Of a stretch of DNA of 64,000 bases, positions 42,335-52,695 are shown piece by piece; positions within the stretch are counted from its first letter, which is position 1; each line of letters begins with the position of its first letter. Location of the stretch: the NCBI GenBank assembly GCA_009760885.1, contig CM019719.1, positions 23,290,084-23,354,083 of the forward strand, in the 5' to 3' direction. The translations under genes and the position numbers were made by a program. Below the pieces are notes generated by a model that searched no databases, was not told the origin of the DNA, and was given only the letters and a program-made list of their open reading frames with translations. Source of the DNA: Achatina immaculata (Eukaryota > Mollusca > Gastropoda > Stylommatophora > Achatinidae).

Positions 42335-42410
42335 TTGACTGATTGATTCATTGATTGATCTTTATTTAAAAAAGGTTAAGAATTAGACAGAAGAAAGGGA
42401 AGAAGGGGAA
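42335..42410 (-). repeat. Dispersed repeat F end with (GATT)n
   Basis: GATTGATTCATTGATTGATC then TTTATTTAAAAAAGG and AAGAATTAGACAG, matching the end at 850-975. Confidence 0.6.
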
Positions 42411-42599
42411 GGAGAATAAGAAGATAGTTTTCTTTACTAGTGCCTATTTTTCCTGATTTTTGTTTTAGAAAACGAGACCTCCCACTTGTGAAATGTCAGA
42501 GTTTCTCTCTGACAGAAAGTGTTGCAAAGTTGTTCTCCAACAAAGTACGTATTATTTCCACCAGTATGGTTGTCATTTGAAAGTCCACTTGAACTTTGG

Positions 42600-43012
42600 A
42601 GAGGTTGAAAATCACATCCACTCACTCACTCACTCACACTCTTTCAGTGCCCAAGCTGCTGGTAGCAAGAGATTTCCACTTCTGTCGGTCCTTCTCTGTC
42701 TTAATGGCTGTCTCCCACATCGGTTCTTTGTTAACCAGCATTTTCTCTGCTGTATGTCTCCACGTCTCTTTGGTTCTGTTTACCAACATTTTCTCTGCTG
42801 TATGTCTCCACGTCTCTTTGGTTCTGTTTACCAACATTTTCTCTGCTGTATGTCTCCACGTCTCTTTGGTTCTGTTTACCAGCATTTTCTCTGCTGTATG
42901 TCTCCACGTCTCTTTGGTTCTGTTTACCAGCATTTTCTCTGCTGTATGTCTCCCCGTCTCTTTGGTTCTGTTTACCAACATTTTCTCTGCTGTATGTCTC
43001 TCTGGTCAAAAT
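42600..43012 (-). pseudogene. D-like LINE C-terminus with in-frame 48-bp expansion
   Basis: Minus frame 42981-42634 ends KTEKDRQKWKSLATSSLGTE, parallel to KAKDRHLWKTLAEAPCALGT of the D copy at 54409-54736. Before it stand six copies of the 16-residue unit KETWRHTAEKMLVNRT, parallel to the single KETWRRTTERMLSNRG in D. A (GAGT)n tail lies at 42618-42634. The protein is the C-terminal end of an RTE-like element. No RT motif is present, and the upstream part (43013 onward) is unrelated or lost. Confidence 0.82.
42735..43010. repeat. 48-bp minisatellite, six units
   Basis: Units of TTTACCAACATTTTCTCTGC, TGTATGTCTCCACGTCTCTT, TGGTTCTG. It lies wholly inside the LINE coding sequence described at 42600-43012. 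Confidence 0.95.
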
Positions 43013-43244
43013 TTGAAAGAGAACACGGCAATAATTAGTTGCATACACAGTTCGACGGGAGATAATCAGTAATTTCTTTACATTCAGAAACAACGGTTGG
43101 TGATCTTCTCTTTGTCAATGTCGATTGTTGTCCTAACGTTCAATATTATTTAAGAAGCAAAAATTATAGCAAAATTTTTTTAAAGCGAATGGTCTGGACT
43201 GTGAGGGGGAGAGGTAGAAGTGCAATTAAGGTTAATAATTTTAC

Positions 43245-43300
43245 ATCTTACATCTTCCCCGTGCCGTTAAATGTCACATAGGGCTCGCAGTTCGTCAAGT
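43245..43300 (-). mobile_element. A-family LINE 3' end fragment
   Basis: Minus strand CGAGCCCTATGTGACATTTA then ACGGCACGGGGAAGATGTAAGATG, the extreme 3' end and tail of the A family seen at 2916 and 31756. Confidence 0.8.
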
Positions 43301-43309
43301 TTAGGGTTA

Positions 43310-43362
43310 ATAATAGTAAAGGTAAAATCTCCGTTTCCAAGCCATTAAGGCATACTGGGGAT
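43310..43362 (-). mobile_element. SINE-3-like 3' end fragment
   Basis: Minus strand TATCCCCAGTATGCCTTAAT then GGCTTGGAAACGGAGATTTTACC, like the SINE-3 end TATGCCTTGATAGCATGGAA then ACGGG. Confidence 0.6.
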
Positions 43363-43389
43363 ATCTCTCTCTCTGTCTCTCTCTCTCTT

Positions 43390-43420
<31 letters not shown>

Positions 43421-43745
43421 CTTTCTCTCTCTCTCTCTCCCTCTCTTTCTCTCTCTCTCTCTCTCTCTGAACCTTAAGTGCCCAGGGCACATGGGGCTTC
43501 CGCAAAGGTTTTCCACAAATGCCTGTCCGTTACCTTTTTTTCTGCTCTTGCCCAGGTGAGCCCTCTATTGCTCAACATCCTCTCTGTTGTTCTTCTCCAT
43601 GTCTCTTTTGGTCTACCCTTACTTCTGTTCCCCTGTGGTGTCTATCTTAGTGCTATTTTTGGTAGTGAGTTGTCAGTCATTCGGAGCACATGTCTCAACC
43701 ACCGCCAGCGTCTTTCCTCAATAATTGCTTTCAATAATTGTAAGA
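43363..43745 (-). pseudogene. D-family LINE 3' fragment with expanded (GA)n tail
   Basis: Minus strand from about 43725 reads RRWRWLRHMLRMTDNSLPK to KETWRRTTERMLSNRG and LWKTFAEAPCALGT, nearly the same as 54409-54736. After the stop and GTTCAGAGAG the tail expands into a ~100-bp (GA)n run (43363-43468). 5'-truncated, with no intact upstream. Confidence 0.88.
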
Positions 43746-44267
43746 GAAAAAAAGGACTTGTTTGTCAAATATGAGGTTACAAAATTGCAGACAAAATTCC
43801 AGTTAATTAAAGAGAAAGGCATGCTTTGTACTTGTAAGGACGCCCTATTTTAATTAAACTCCTGGTCTAGAAGAAGTGGAATAGAAAAGTTGAAATCCTG
43901 CAGAAAAGCGAGCATCGTAATCAAAGAAAGAGAAGGATGAAAATGTGCAATATTTTTTGTTAACGCTGGTTATCTACCTTCCTTGTCCGTTATTTCAAAT
44001 CATTTCACAAGGTTCTAACTTCACAGGGAAAACTTGAATTCCGTTGCTCATACATTAATTTCTAAGTTCTTAGAATAAACTTTCATGTGAAATTTTGGTG
44101 GAAAGAAAATTCAAGGAACTTATTCTATAATTTAAAAATAAGGTTGGAAAAGTGCTACTTTTCGTTTTATTAAGACTTTAAATATGCTCTCTGGGCATAT
44201 GTTTTATATGATTGGCATAGGCATACAAGATCTACCAACTCTGCCACCTTTGTTTTTAGAGTGTAGT
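43746..44267. other. Stretch without recognised features
   Basis: AT-rich, no gene or repeat seen. Confidence 0.5.
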
Positions 44268-44473
44268 AGTTTTCAAACTATGATCCAAGGATCTTTATAG
44301 ATCCACAAAGATTAAGGCGGGGCTCGGCGAATCAAGTCTAAATTATGTCGAATTTTGCCAATGTATGAAGATTTTAAATTAGTACCAGGTGGTGGATGAG
44401 TTTAGAAGCTTCAGTGAAGTATCATTGGCTTATGGGTCCTTGACGAGGAAGAGGTCTGAGAACCATTGCTGTA
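44268..44473. mobile_element. Possible short hAT-like non-autonomous element
   Basis: Left AGTAGTTTTCAAACTATGAT and reversed right end AGCAATGGTTCTCAGACC resemble hAT ends of the CAGTGGTTCTCAAACT type. No clear 8-bp duplication. Confidence 0.35.
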
Positions 44474-44693
44474 ATGGATTTATAAATCAGGGATCAGGGA
44501 TAAGATTTTAAGTGAAAATGGAGGTCAGCGTGATGAAAGAAAGGGGTTAGTTGTGAAGGAACTAGAGTATCAGGGATATAAATATCTGTGGTTGTACTAG
44601 TGATTTCGAAGGTGTGTATTAAGACAGTTTATCGAGCTTTGCAGTAAACATGATCACGGAAGTTTGAAAGATAACACGCAGGTCACTGGTTCT

Positions 44694-45852
44694 TAATGTT
44701 TTTCCTGATCGTGGAGCCCCCTTTGCTGCATGAGAACAGATGTAGGCCCCTCATTAGAAATCATCATCATCATCAGGAGGTGCCGTGCCAACTGGCGTTG
44801 GCTATTATGTTTCTCCAGAGTACACGATCCTTCATGCAGGCTATCAGCTCAGTTGGTGATCTCCTCTCACACCATCTAGTCAGATTTTCCAGTATCATTT
44901 CTCTTGGTCTTCCCCTGGTTTTTCTTCCCTCTATTTTTCCTGTTGTTATAATATTTTCAATGCCCCATCTTCTCATTGCATGTCCTATGAAAGTACATTG
45001 TCTCTCTCTTATTTTTTTTTCTTTTAACAATATTTTTTTCTATCTCCAACTCTTCTCATACATTCTTCATTAGTTATTTTTGCTGTCCAGGGAATTCGCA
45101 ACATTCTTCTAATAAACCACATTTCTGCTGCTTCCAATGATTTTTGTGCAGACCTGCCTATTGTCCATGATTCACTTCCATATAACAAGATAGGTTCAAT
45201 ATAGCATTTTAAGACTCGTTTTCTAAAATTCAGTGATAAGGGTGTGTTGCATAATGTGTTTCTCATTCTCTTAAATGCAGTCTTTGCTTGGCCTATTCTG
45301 CTCTTAATTTCTGTTCTGTATTTCCCATCTGAAGTTATTACTGCTCTAATGTATTTGAATTTCTGCACCTGCTTTAGAATAGTTCCATTTAATTTTGTAC
45401 TGCATTTTGGTGGATTCTGTTTCTTAAATATAACCATAATCGATGTCTTTTTTATGTTCAAAGTAAGGCCTTTCTGTTCACTTTCTTTGGCGACTTTGCA
45501 GGTCTTGTTGGTTCTCAGCTATCAGTACTGTGTCGTCAGCATACCGACGGTTGTTAATATTGTATCCTCCAATTTTTATGCCTGGTTCTGTGATGACCAT
45601 TCTTAGAATATTCTCGCTGTACAGAAAAAAAAGGTCTGGAGATAGTACACATCCTTGTCGCACCCGTAGTTTTATAGGTTGATATTTTCCAGTTTTTATC
45701 AGAAAAACAAAGCAATAAATAAAACCCAGTTAATGTTAAGATTTTTTAAATCGATCCAATCAATTTGCTGCTCCACTGACCCGTAAAATCCTTTCGGGAC
45801 CCACATACCCCCCTTCCCAAGGTGGTACATGAGCCCTAGGTTAAGAAGCACT
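44694..45852. mobile_element. Possible hAT-like element split by a G LINE
   Basis: Left CACTGGTTCTTAATGTTTTT and reversed right AAGTGCTTCTTAACCTAGGG resemble hAT ends. The G-family LINE at 44760-45695 fills the middle. No target-site duplication found. Confidence 0.35.
44760..45695 (-). pseudogene. G-family RTE-like LINE, truncated and frameshifted
   Basis: Minus strand from the 5' side: [20 protein letters not shown] and [16 protein letters not shown] (45663-45478), then a 13-bp loss that removes part of NLLDKVAKE and shifts the frame. After that come NIKKTSIMVIFKKQNPP to [19 protein letters not shown] (45461-45024) and RGRPREMILENLTRWCERRS (45030-44773). The tail is (GAT)n at 44760. More diverged from the other G copies than they are from each other, so it is an older insertion. 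Confidence 0.9.
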
Positions 45853-46107
45853 TAGCCAGATAATGCGGGTATTCGAGACTTGTATGATAAGGTTGAAGGG
45901 CACTTAGCCAGACAATGCGGGAATTCGAGACTTGTATGATAAGGTTGAGGGGCACTTAGCCAGACAGTGTGAGTATTCGAGACTTGTATGATAAGGTTGA
46001 GGGGCACTTAGCCAGACAATGCGGGTATTCGAGACTTGTATGATAAGGTTGAGGGGCACTTAGCCAGACAATGCGGGTATTCGAGACTTGTATGATAAGG
46101 TTGAGAG
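45849..46107. repeat. 51-bp minisatellite
   Basis: Five units of GCACTTAGCCAGACAATGCG, GGTATTCGAGACTTGTATGA, TAAGGTTGAGG. Its first unit starts exactly at the end of the possible hAT-like element. Confidence 0.93.
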
Positions 46108-46311
46108 GCACATTTTGGTGTCTGAAGGAGTGAAAAAGTAGACAAAGTACAAGGTGGAAAAGTAGACAAAGTACAAGTTAGAAAACCTGTGTGGTTTGAA
46201 CTGAGTGGAAATAAAATGTGGAAAAAGAATTGATGGTCTCAGTTGAATGAGCAGCAAAATATGAAACGAAAGTGAGCACGTGCACATGAAAATGCGTGAA
46301 TTCTGTTAATA

Positions 46312-46565
46312 AATATGTTTATTTATTGCACTTTATTAGTAAATCTGTTTCTTTATTGCATTTTATTAATAAACCTGTTTATTTGTTGCACTTTATTAAT
46401 AAACCTGTTTAATTGGTGCACTTTATTAACAAACCTATTTATTTGTTGCATTTTATTAATAAACCTGTTTATTTGTTGCACTTTAATAATAAACCTGTTT
46501 AATTGGTGCACTTTATTAATAAACCTGTTTAATTTATTAACAATCTGTTTATCTGTTGCATTTTA
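46312..46565. repeat. 30-bp minisatellite
   Basis: Eight units of TGTTTATTTGTTGCACTTTA then TTAATAAACC. The ten-codon unit keeps a frame open (LLINLFICCT), which is not a gene. Confidence 0.93.
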
Positions 46566-46629
46566 TATATAGTGAATTGTAAGACGCAGAAAGGATTGCA
46601 TGTACATAAACAACTTGAAACTGAGATCA

Positions 46630-47235
46630 GCAACTCCTTATAGGGACATGGTGTTAGTGTACATATATGGTACACTGTAGCTGGATGTGGTCGATATTCT
46701 TCGACCTGCTGGCACACTGTAGCTGGATGTGGTCGATATTCGTTGACCTGCTGGCACACTGTAGCTGGATGTGGTCGATATTCTTCGACCTAGTGGCATA
46801 CTGTATCTGGATAATCTGGATGTGGTCGATATTCTTCGACCTGATGGCACACTGTAGCTGGATGTGGTCAATATTCTTCGACCTGGTAGCACACTGTATC
46901 TGGATGTTGTCGATATTCTTCGACCTTGTGACACACTGTAGCTGGGTGTGGTCGATATTCTTCGACCTAGTGGCACACTGTAGCTGAATGTAGTCGATAT
47001 TCTTCGACCTGGTAGCACACTGTAGCTGGGTGTGGTCGATATTCTTCGACCTGGTGGCACACTGTAGCTGGATGTGGTCGATATTACGCCTGACCGTGTT
47101 TCCTTCCCCATCTATAGGAACCAGGTACCACTTTTCCACAACTGCAGGACTACTGCAGCTCTAGATGGATTCGAACTACCAACCTTCTTCGTGAAAGACG
47201 CGTACACTACCCACCTCGCTACTCAGACGCCCTGA
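46630..47235 (-). mobile_element. SINE-V with internal 42-bp expansion
   Basis: Minus strand head: GAGGTGGGTAGTGTACGCGT and GGTTGGTAGTTCGAATCCAT (B box), then GGTACCTGGTTCC and GGAAGGAAACACGGTCAGGC. Then about ten tandem 42-bp units, and finally the normal end ACACTAACACCATGTCCCTA. The array has replaced the single GACC...CTCTAGTGTGCTGACAGGTC part of the body. Confidence 0.82.
46669..47085. repeat. 42-bp minisatellite inside SINE-V
   Basis: Units of GGCACACTGTAGCTGGATGT, GGTCGATATTCTTCGACCTG, CT. TTCTTCGACCTG and GGCACACTRTAG correspond to SINE-V positions around CTGACAGGTCAAGG and CTCTAGTGTGCTG reversed. Long frames on both strands are repeat readings. Confidence 0.94.
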
Positions 47236-47732
47236 ATGGTAGTGACACCTTCCTAGTCTTACAAAAGTTGCATTTCACAATATTTGTTTTTCTAAAGCAC
47301 CAACAGTTGTTTGACAAAACTCTCATTAAGTGACTACGTTTTCTTCTCCAGGTCGAGCTTCTGGGAGTTCATCTATGGCCACAGATAATCTAAATAAAAA
47401 TCGAAATTGTAATCCACAAAAATTGTACTAAGAATAACATTTTTCATAGCAAAAGATAAACTGAATAACAATTCCATGAAAACTAAAAGGAATAGAATCA
47501 AGTAGGAAACGAAAGATGCACTTAAAGATAAATGACAACAATTTCAAACATTAACAATGCTTAAATTATAAAATAATGATGACAGTAATATAAAATACAG
47601 TAATGTTTAGCCTAGAAAATAATCACGATGAGGACATCAAGAAGAAGAAGAAGAACATCAAAGATGTCGACAAAAAGCAGTGGAACATTCAAATATTCTA
47701 CAAATTTAACAACTAGAACATTATGATGTTTG
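47236..47732. other. Stretch without recognised genes
   Basis: AT-rich. Contains a short (AAG)n at 47639-47654. It ends at the target-site duplication of the next LINE. Confidence 0.5.
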
Positions 47733-47745
47733 TGCAATTAAAAAA

Positions 47746-49580
47746 ATAACGAGGAAAAATATAGCAAGATAAATAAAGAAATAAGACGCAAATGCAGAGA
47801 GGCAAAAGAAGTGTGGTTAAATGAACAGTGCAGACAAATAGAGGACTCTCATATTAAAGACAGCAAAAACATGCACAAACGAATTAATGAACTCACAGGC
47901 AGGAAAACAAAATATACCACAAGGTGCCTGAAATCGAAAGAAGGTAAAATGTTAATGGGAAAAGAAGACATTGTGGACAGGTGGACAGAGTATATCGGTG
48001 AGCTATATGGAGGAGAAAGACCAGAATTAACACCAGATACTGAAAACTGTGATGGACCACCAATACTTGAAGATGAAATCATAGATGCCATCAAACACAT
48101 GAAGAAAGGAAAAGCGACTGGGCCTGATAATATAACAATAGAAGAAATAGAGGCACTAGAGGAGACAGGAATAAAAATAATAACCAAGAATGACATTTAC
48201 AACAGTGGTTATATTCCCAGTGACCTGTTTAAATCCACGTTTATAGCACTACCAAAGAAACCAGGTGCAAAGGAATGTGATGACCACCGGACTATCAGCC
48301 TCTCATGTCACATAACGAAGCTACTTCTGAGCATAATTATGAGAAGAACAAGGAAAGAGATAAAAATGGAAATAGCAGATGAACAGTTTGGATTTGTTGA
48401 AGGAAAGGGAACACACAATGCCATTTATGCTTTACGAACACTAACAGAAAGAGCTTTAGAAGTACAGAAAGATCTCTACTTATGCTTCATTGATTACACC
48501 AAGGCATTTGACAAGGTGAAACATAATGAAATTATTAAAATGCTTGAAGACATCAATATAGACGGCAAAGACATGAGGATTGTAAAACATCTATTCTGGC
48601 AGCAAGAAGCAGCAGTTCGAGTTGAAAATGGGATTGGAAAATATCAACTTATAAAATAAGGGGTGCGACAAGGATGTGTAGGATGTGTACTATCTCCAGA
48701 CCTTTTTTCTCTGTATAGCGAGAATATTCTGAGAACAATCATCACAGAATCAGGCATAAAAATTGGAGGATACAATATTAACAACCTTCGATATGCTGAC
48801 GACACAGTACTGATAGCTGAGAGCCAACAAGACCTGCAAAATCTCTTGGATAAAGTGGCCAAAGAAAGTGAACAGAAAGGCCTTACTTTGAACATCAAAA
48901 AGACAGAGACTATGGTTATATCTAAGAAACAGAATCCACCAGCATGCAGTATTCAATTAAACGGAACTATTCTAAAGCAGGTGCAGAAATTCAAATACCT
49001 TGGAGCAGTAATAACTTCAGATGGGAAATGCAGAACAGAAATTAGGAACAGAATAGGCCAAGCAAAGACTGCATTTCAGAGAATGAGAAACATATTAGCT
49101 AACACATCTTTATCAATGAATGTTAGAAAACAAGTCCTAAAATGCTATATTGAACCTATCTTGTTATATGGAAGTGAATCATGGACAATAGGCGATTCTG
49201 CACAAAAATCATTGGAAGCAGCAGAAATGTGGTTTATTAGAAGAATGTTGCAAATCCCCTGGACAGCAAAAAAAATAAAAACTAATGAAGAATGTATGAG
49301 AAGAGCTAGAGAGACAAAAAACCTTGTGAAAAAGATAAGAGAGAGACAATGTACTTTCATAGGACATGCAATGAGAAGAGGGGGCATTGAAAATATTATA
49401 ACAACAGAAAAAATAGAAGGAAGAAGATCAAGAGGAAGACCAAGAGAAATGATACTGGACAGTCTGACGGGATGGTGTGAGAGGAGATCACCAACTGAAC
49501 TGATGGCCTGCATGAAGGATCGTGTACTATGGAGAAGCATAATAGCCAACGCCAATCGGCACGGCACATGATGATGATGA
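47746..49580 (+). mobile_element. G-family RTE-like LINE, longest copy in the window
   Basis: 1,835 bp between exact 13-bp repeats TGCAATTAAAAAA at 47733-47745 and 49581-49593. It includes the RT N-terminal extension absent from other copies and ends GGCACATGATGATGATGA. The endonuclease domain is missing, so it is 5'-truncated. Confidence 0.95.
47811..49571 (+). pseudogene. G-family reverse transcriptase, nearly intact, one stop
   Basis: One frame of about 587 codons: a linker (WLNEQCRQIEDSHIKDSKN), the KGKATGPDNITIEE motif of RT fingers, [31 protein letters not shown] (catalytic Asp), [17 protein letters not shown] (catalytic pair), the [13 protein letters not shown] thumb region and the C-terminal basic [12 protein letters not shown]. 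It is broken only by TAA at 48657-48659 (CAA in other copies). A 9-bp duplication beside it gives GCVGCV, and a small insertion gives KKIKT where others have KIT. RT plus the lost endonuclease carry out target-primed insertion. Confidence 0.93.
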
Positions 49581-49593
49581 TGCAATTAAAAAA

Positions 49594-50074
49594 CGCATTT
49601 AATATTCATATATAAATAATATTTGTAAGCCCAACGACTTATTAAAGATAATTTTAAATGAATTTACTTAGAAATGACTAAATATGAGTATATTCTAGAA
49701 ACCTACCGTCAGAGTGACCGATTCTGGCTTAAGCCAGCGTCTTTATCACAAACGGAAACTTCACAAATTTTGTAAAGTGACAACAGGGAAATTCCAATGT
49801 TATTTACAGCTCAAGCGGCGGTGTTCACATTTCTTTGATTCAAAGCATCTTATTTTCATAGAGATAAACTACTAAAGCTGACAATATTGACCCCATTGAA
49901 ACAAAGTCCAGCTTCCACGAAATACTGCAAGAAATAGGCTGTCTTTAGCGACAGTCTAGGTATAATGGGGTGGCGATCGATGGTAATTTGGTCTACTTCG
50001 AAGGAAGTGGTCATGCAAATCCCCTTCTTCTTCTTCTTCTTCTTCTTCTTCTTCTTCTTCATGTAACTGTGAGT
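49594..50074. other. Stretch without recognised genes; (TTC)n
   Basis: (TTC)n of about 13 units at 50022-50060. The rest is unrecognised. Confidence 0.5.
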
Positions 50075-50260
50075 TAGTGTTCTTTTCAGCCGATGCAGTG
50101 AAGATGTTTAGGCACAGCATCGTATCGGATTAGGAGTGGGTTATGGTAGACGTTTGTCCAATCCCTGGATGGAGCTGAAACGTAAGGGGTCGTGCAATGC
50201 TTCTTTAGCTGACCCCATCGTGATCCCTGTCCCATTAGCCAGGCTAGGCCTGTAACTGTG
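50075..50260 (+). repeat. R313 dispersed repeat copy
   Basis: AGCCGATGCAGTGAAGATGT, GGCACAGCATCGTATCGGAT, CAATCCCTGGATGGAGCTGA, CTTTAGCTGACCCCATCG, CCAGGCTAGGCCTGTAACTG. It is followed by AAGACAGGGTCTGGG and the 22-bp array, in the same order as the tail of the full copy at 53263-53575. Confidence 0.8.
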
Positions 50261-50307
50261 GGTAGCAACGGAGAAGTAAGACAGGGTCTGGGTAAGCATT
50301 GATTCGC

Positions 50308-50440
50308 CAGCATGTCAGCTGTGGGTAGCCAGCATGTCAGCTATGGGTAGCCAGCATGTCAGCTATGGGTAGCCAGCATGTCAGCTATGGGTAGCCAGCA
50401 TGTCAGCTATGGGTAGCCAGCATGTCAGCTATGAGTCGCT
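50308..50440. repeat. 22-bp minisatellite at the R313 tail
   Basis: Six units of CCAGCATGTCAGCTATGGGTAG. It equals the 34-bp unit at 28034-28322 (reversed) minus 12 bp (AACCCTAACGCT). It ends in TGAGTCGCTGATTGCC, the R313 tail sequence. Confidence 0.9.
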
Positions 50441-50521
50441 GATTGCCAAATCTTACGGCTGATTGCTTCGGAAAATAGCAAAGAAAGCAGTTTAAATGTG
50501 AGAGAAGGCAAAACAACAAGA

Positions 50522-50585
50522 GAATGAATGAGTTTCGAACCACGGACACTGGTAGGACGAGCAACCGCCTAGCAGCCTGAAGACA
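50522..50585 (-). mobile_element. tRNA-like SINE head fragment
   Basis: Minus strand GGCTGCTAGGCGGTTGCTCG then TCCTACCAGTGTCCGTGGTTCGAAACTC, close to the loop of the inverted-repeat element at 15009-15122 (CTAGACAGCTGCTCGTCCTA, then GTGTTCGAATCCC). Confidence 0.6.
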
Positions 50586-50757
50586 ACGCATTTTAAACTC
50601 AACCACTTTACATTTCGGAAAATTGATACATTTGAATCTATGACAGTGAGGATCACTAGCTTCATAAATTTGTTTTGAAGACAAACCAGAACTGGTCACA
50701 CTGAAGGGGTCAGACTATCCTGTTTCTGGTTTATAGTCGTCATTTTGGTATATTCAG

Positions 50758-50909
50758 TTGAGTAGGTACCGCAAGGGAATGGAAAAGTTGAGTAGGTACC
50801 TCAAGGGAATGGAAAAGTTGAGTAGGTACCTCAAGGGAATGGAAAAGTTGAGTAGTAGGTACCTCAAGGGAATGGAAAAGTTGAGTAGGTACCTCAAGGG
50901 AATGGAAAA
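50758..50909. repeat. 30-bp minisatellite
   Basis: Five units of GAGTAGGTACCTCAAGGGAA then TGGAAAAGTT. One unit carries an extra TAG. Confidence 0.93.
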
Positions 50910-50939
50910 GGACTTTATCATCATACTCGCTGTAAGCCT

Positions 50940-50996
50940 TTATTTTAGTTGTAATCTGTTATACTAACTGTAATCTGTCATACTAGCTGTAATCCA

Positions 50997-51035
<39 letters not shown>

Positions 51036-51104
51036 GTTCGTTCGTTCGTTCGTTCGTTAGTTAGTTAGCTAGTTAGCTAGTTAGTTAGTTAGTTAGTTAG
51101 TTAG

Positions 51105-51149
<45 letters not shown>

Positions 51150-51425
51150 GGGCCAAAGGCGGCGCATATGGCGGAGGACAAGGCTCTCCATGTCTGGCGA
51201 TTCCTTGCTACTTGTTTTAGATCTTCTAATTTATCATACTGGCTGTAATCCATTATACTAGCTGTAATATATCATACTGGATCCGTTACACTATCTGTAA
51301 TCCGTTATAGTAGTTGCAATCCGTTATACTAGATGAAATCCTTCAAACTACGAGTAGACGTATCCGTTATATAGCTGTAATGTGTTATAGTAGCTGTAAT
51401 CCATCAAATTAGACGTAAAATCATG
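50940..51425. repeat. ~22-bp minisatellite split by a LINE fragment
   Basis: Units of CATACTAGCTGTAATCCGTT type at 50940-50998 and again at 51231-51425, with a TTAG-tailed LINE fragment between. Confidence 0.8.
50999..51230 (-). pseudogene. LINE C-terminal end with expanded (CTAA)n tail
   Basis: Minus strand (51230-51150) reads DLKQVARNRQTWRALSSAIC then AAFGPTN and a stop, the A.DR..W R.L closing motif of RTE-like proteins. The tail is about 150 bp of CTAA with CGAA variants (50999-51148). It lies inside the 22-bp minisatellite. Confidence 0.7.
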
Positions 51426-52494
51426 CAACTTTTACCAGACGTCTCTCGTACTCGCTAAAATATAGTTACACTGATCTGGGTCTCTGGGACGGAACTTTTT
51501 GTCGACACACAACAAAGCTTTTACTTCAAAGATGAAAACCTCGCAACAACAATTTTAAGTCTTTAATTACTTTAAGTGAGGCAGGTAGAAAAAAAATCTT
51601 ATTTTTATAACAAGTTTTTGCTATTCGACAAAGATCACTGACTGAAGTTTAAAAAAAAATATATACGAGTAGTCATTTTACGGTTATTTCTTTTAATCAG
51701 GTAGCGCTTCGTTTTAACGTTAAAATAAATAGTGTAATAATTTTGTTAAAGATGTTAGAGATAAAGTGTTGTGATTGCTTTACTGCGGAGTTTGTACTTC
51801 TTAAACTGTCGGTACGGTTGTAATCCCTTGAGTTAGGTCGGCCCGGTGGTTGTAATTATAGCACTGACCACTCATAATTAAACCACTTTGTGGCTTGTAT
51901 CATGGTGGATAGTGGAGGACGCACGCTGTAAAATATCCCTGAATGGGAATCAATAACAGGCGTGGTTAGATTAACTGGCGATCAGAATTTCAAGGTCAGG
52001 TGACGTTTCATTGTTAGTTGTCTGATCTACTATGTATACATACAGCAAAATACCAGAGTGTAAAGAGAAATTTTTCCGGTGTGATTTTTTTCGGGCATCA
52101 CCCAGCAACTCTAACGAGGGTAATACCCAGATCGGATTTTCCCTCAAATAATTTATCAGTAAAACAACGCAAGTGCAAGTCAGAAGCATTTGTAAAAACC
52201 TTAGACACAAAGTTCCACTTAATCATTCGACGTCTCCTTTCTCGAATGGTAAGTTCACTTTGATGTTAGAATGTTTATTTTCTCACATTAGGTAAACAAT
52301 GAACTCATTTTTAGGTCAACACTGAACTCATTTTTTATACCTTGTGTGCTTGCTTATTTTGTTAACAATCACTCATTCATGTGCATGATTTACTCACAAA
52401 GAAGTCTTTTTACGAATTTGGATGTTGCGTTTTTATGAAGCATCGGATTACACAGATTTATGGCTGCTATATAGAATGTAAATGACGATAATGC
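51426..52494. other. 1-kb stretch without recognised genes
   Basis: A plus frame at 52018-52263 ends in CTCGAATGGTAAGTTC, which looks like a splice donor, with a possible acceptor TACATACAG near 52038. One candidate exon alone is not enough to call a gene. Confidence 0.35.
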
Positions 52495-52695
52495 TTGCCA
52501 CAATATTTGCTGTATATGCAGATCTATTTTACAAAAATTGAGGGAAGAAAAGACAGGGGAAGACAAAGAGAGAAGTTACTGGATGAGCTGTCAGTGTGGC
52601 TAGAAAGAAAGTCACCGGCGGATTTCATAATCAAGTCTAAAGACAGGGAATTGTGGAGAGAAATGATTGCCTACGCACAGCACTTGATTGATTGA
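52495..52695 (+). pseudogene. B-family LINE C-terminal fragment
   Basis: KIEGRKDRGRQREKLLDELS and WLERKSPADFIIKSKDRELW then REMIAYA, matching 4485-4640 reversed. It ends in (GATT)n (TTGATTGATTGATTGG), the tail of this family, and abuts the C-family LINE. Confidence 0.8.

Noticed and set aside
50999..51148. Telomere-like TTAG repeat
   Set aside because: The unit is TTAG with TTCG, not TTAGGG, and it is joined to a LINE C-terminus as its tail.
52018..52263. Possible host exon with donor GGTAAGTT
   Set aside because: A single candidate with a weak acceptor, no recognisable protein similarity and no partner exons.
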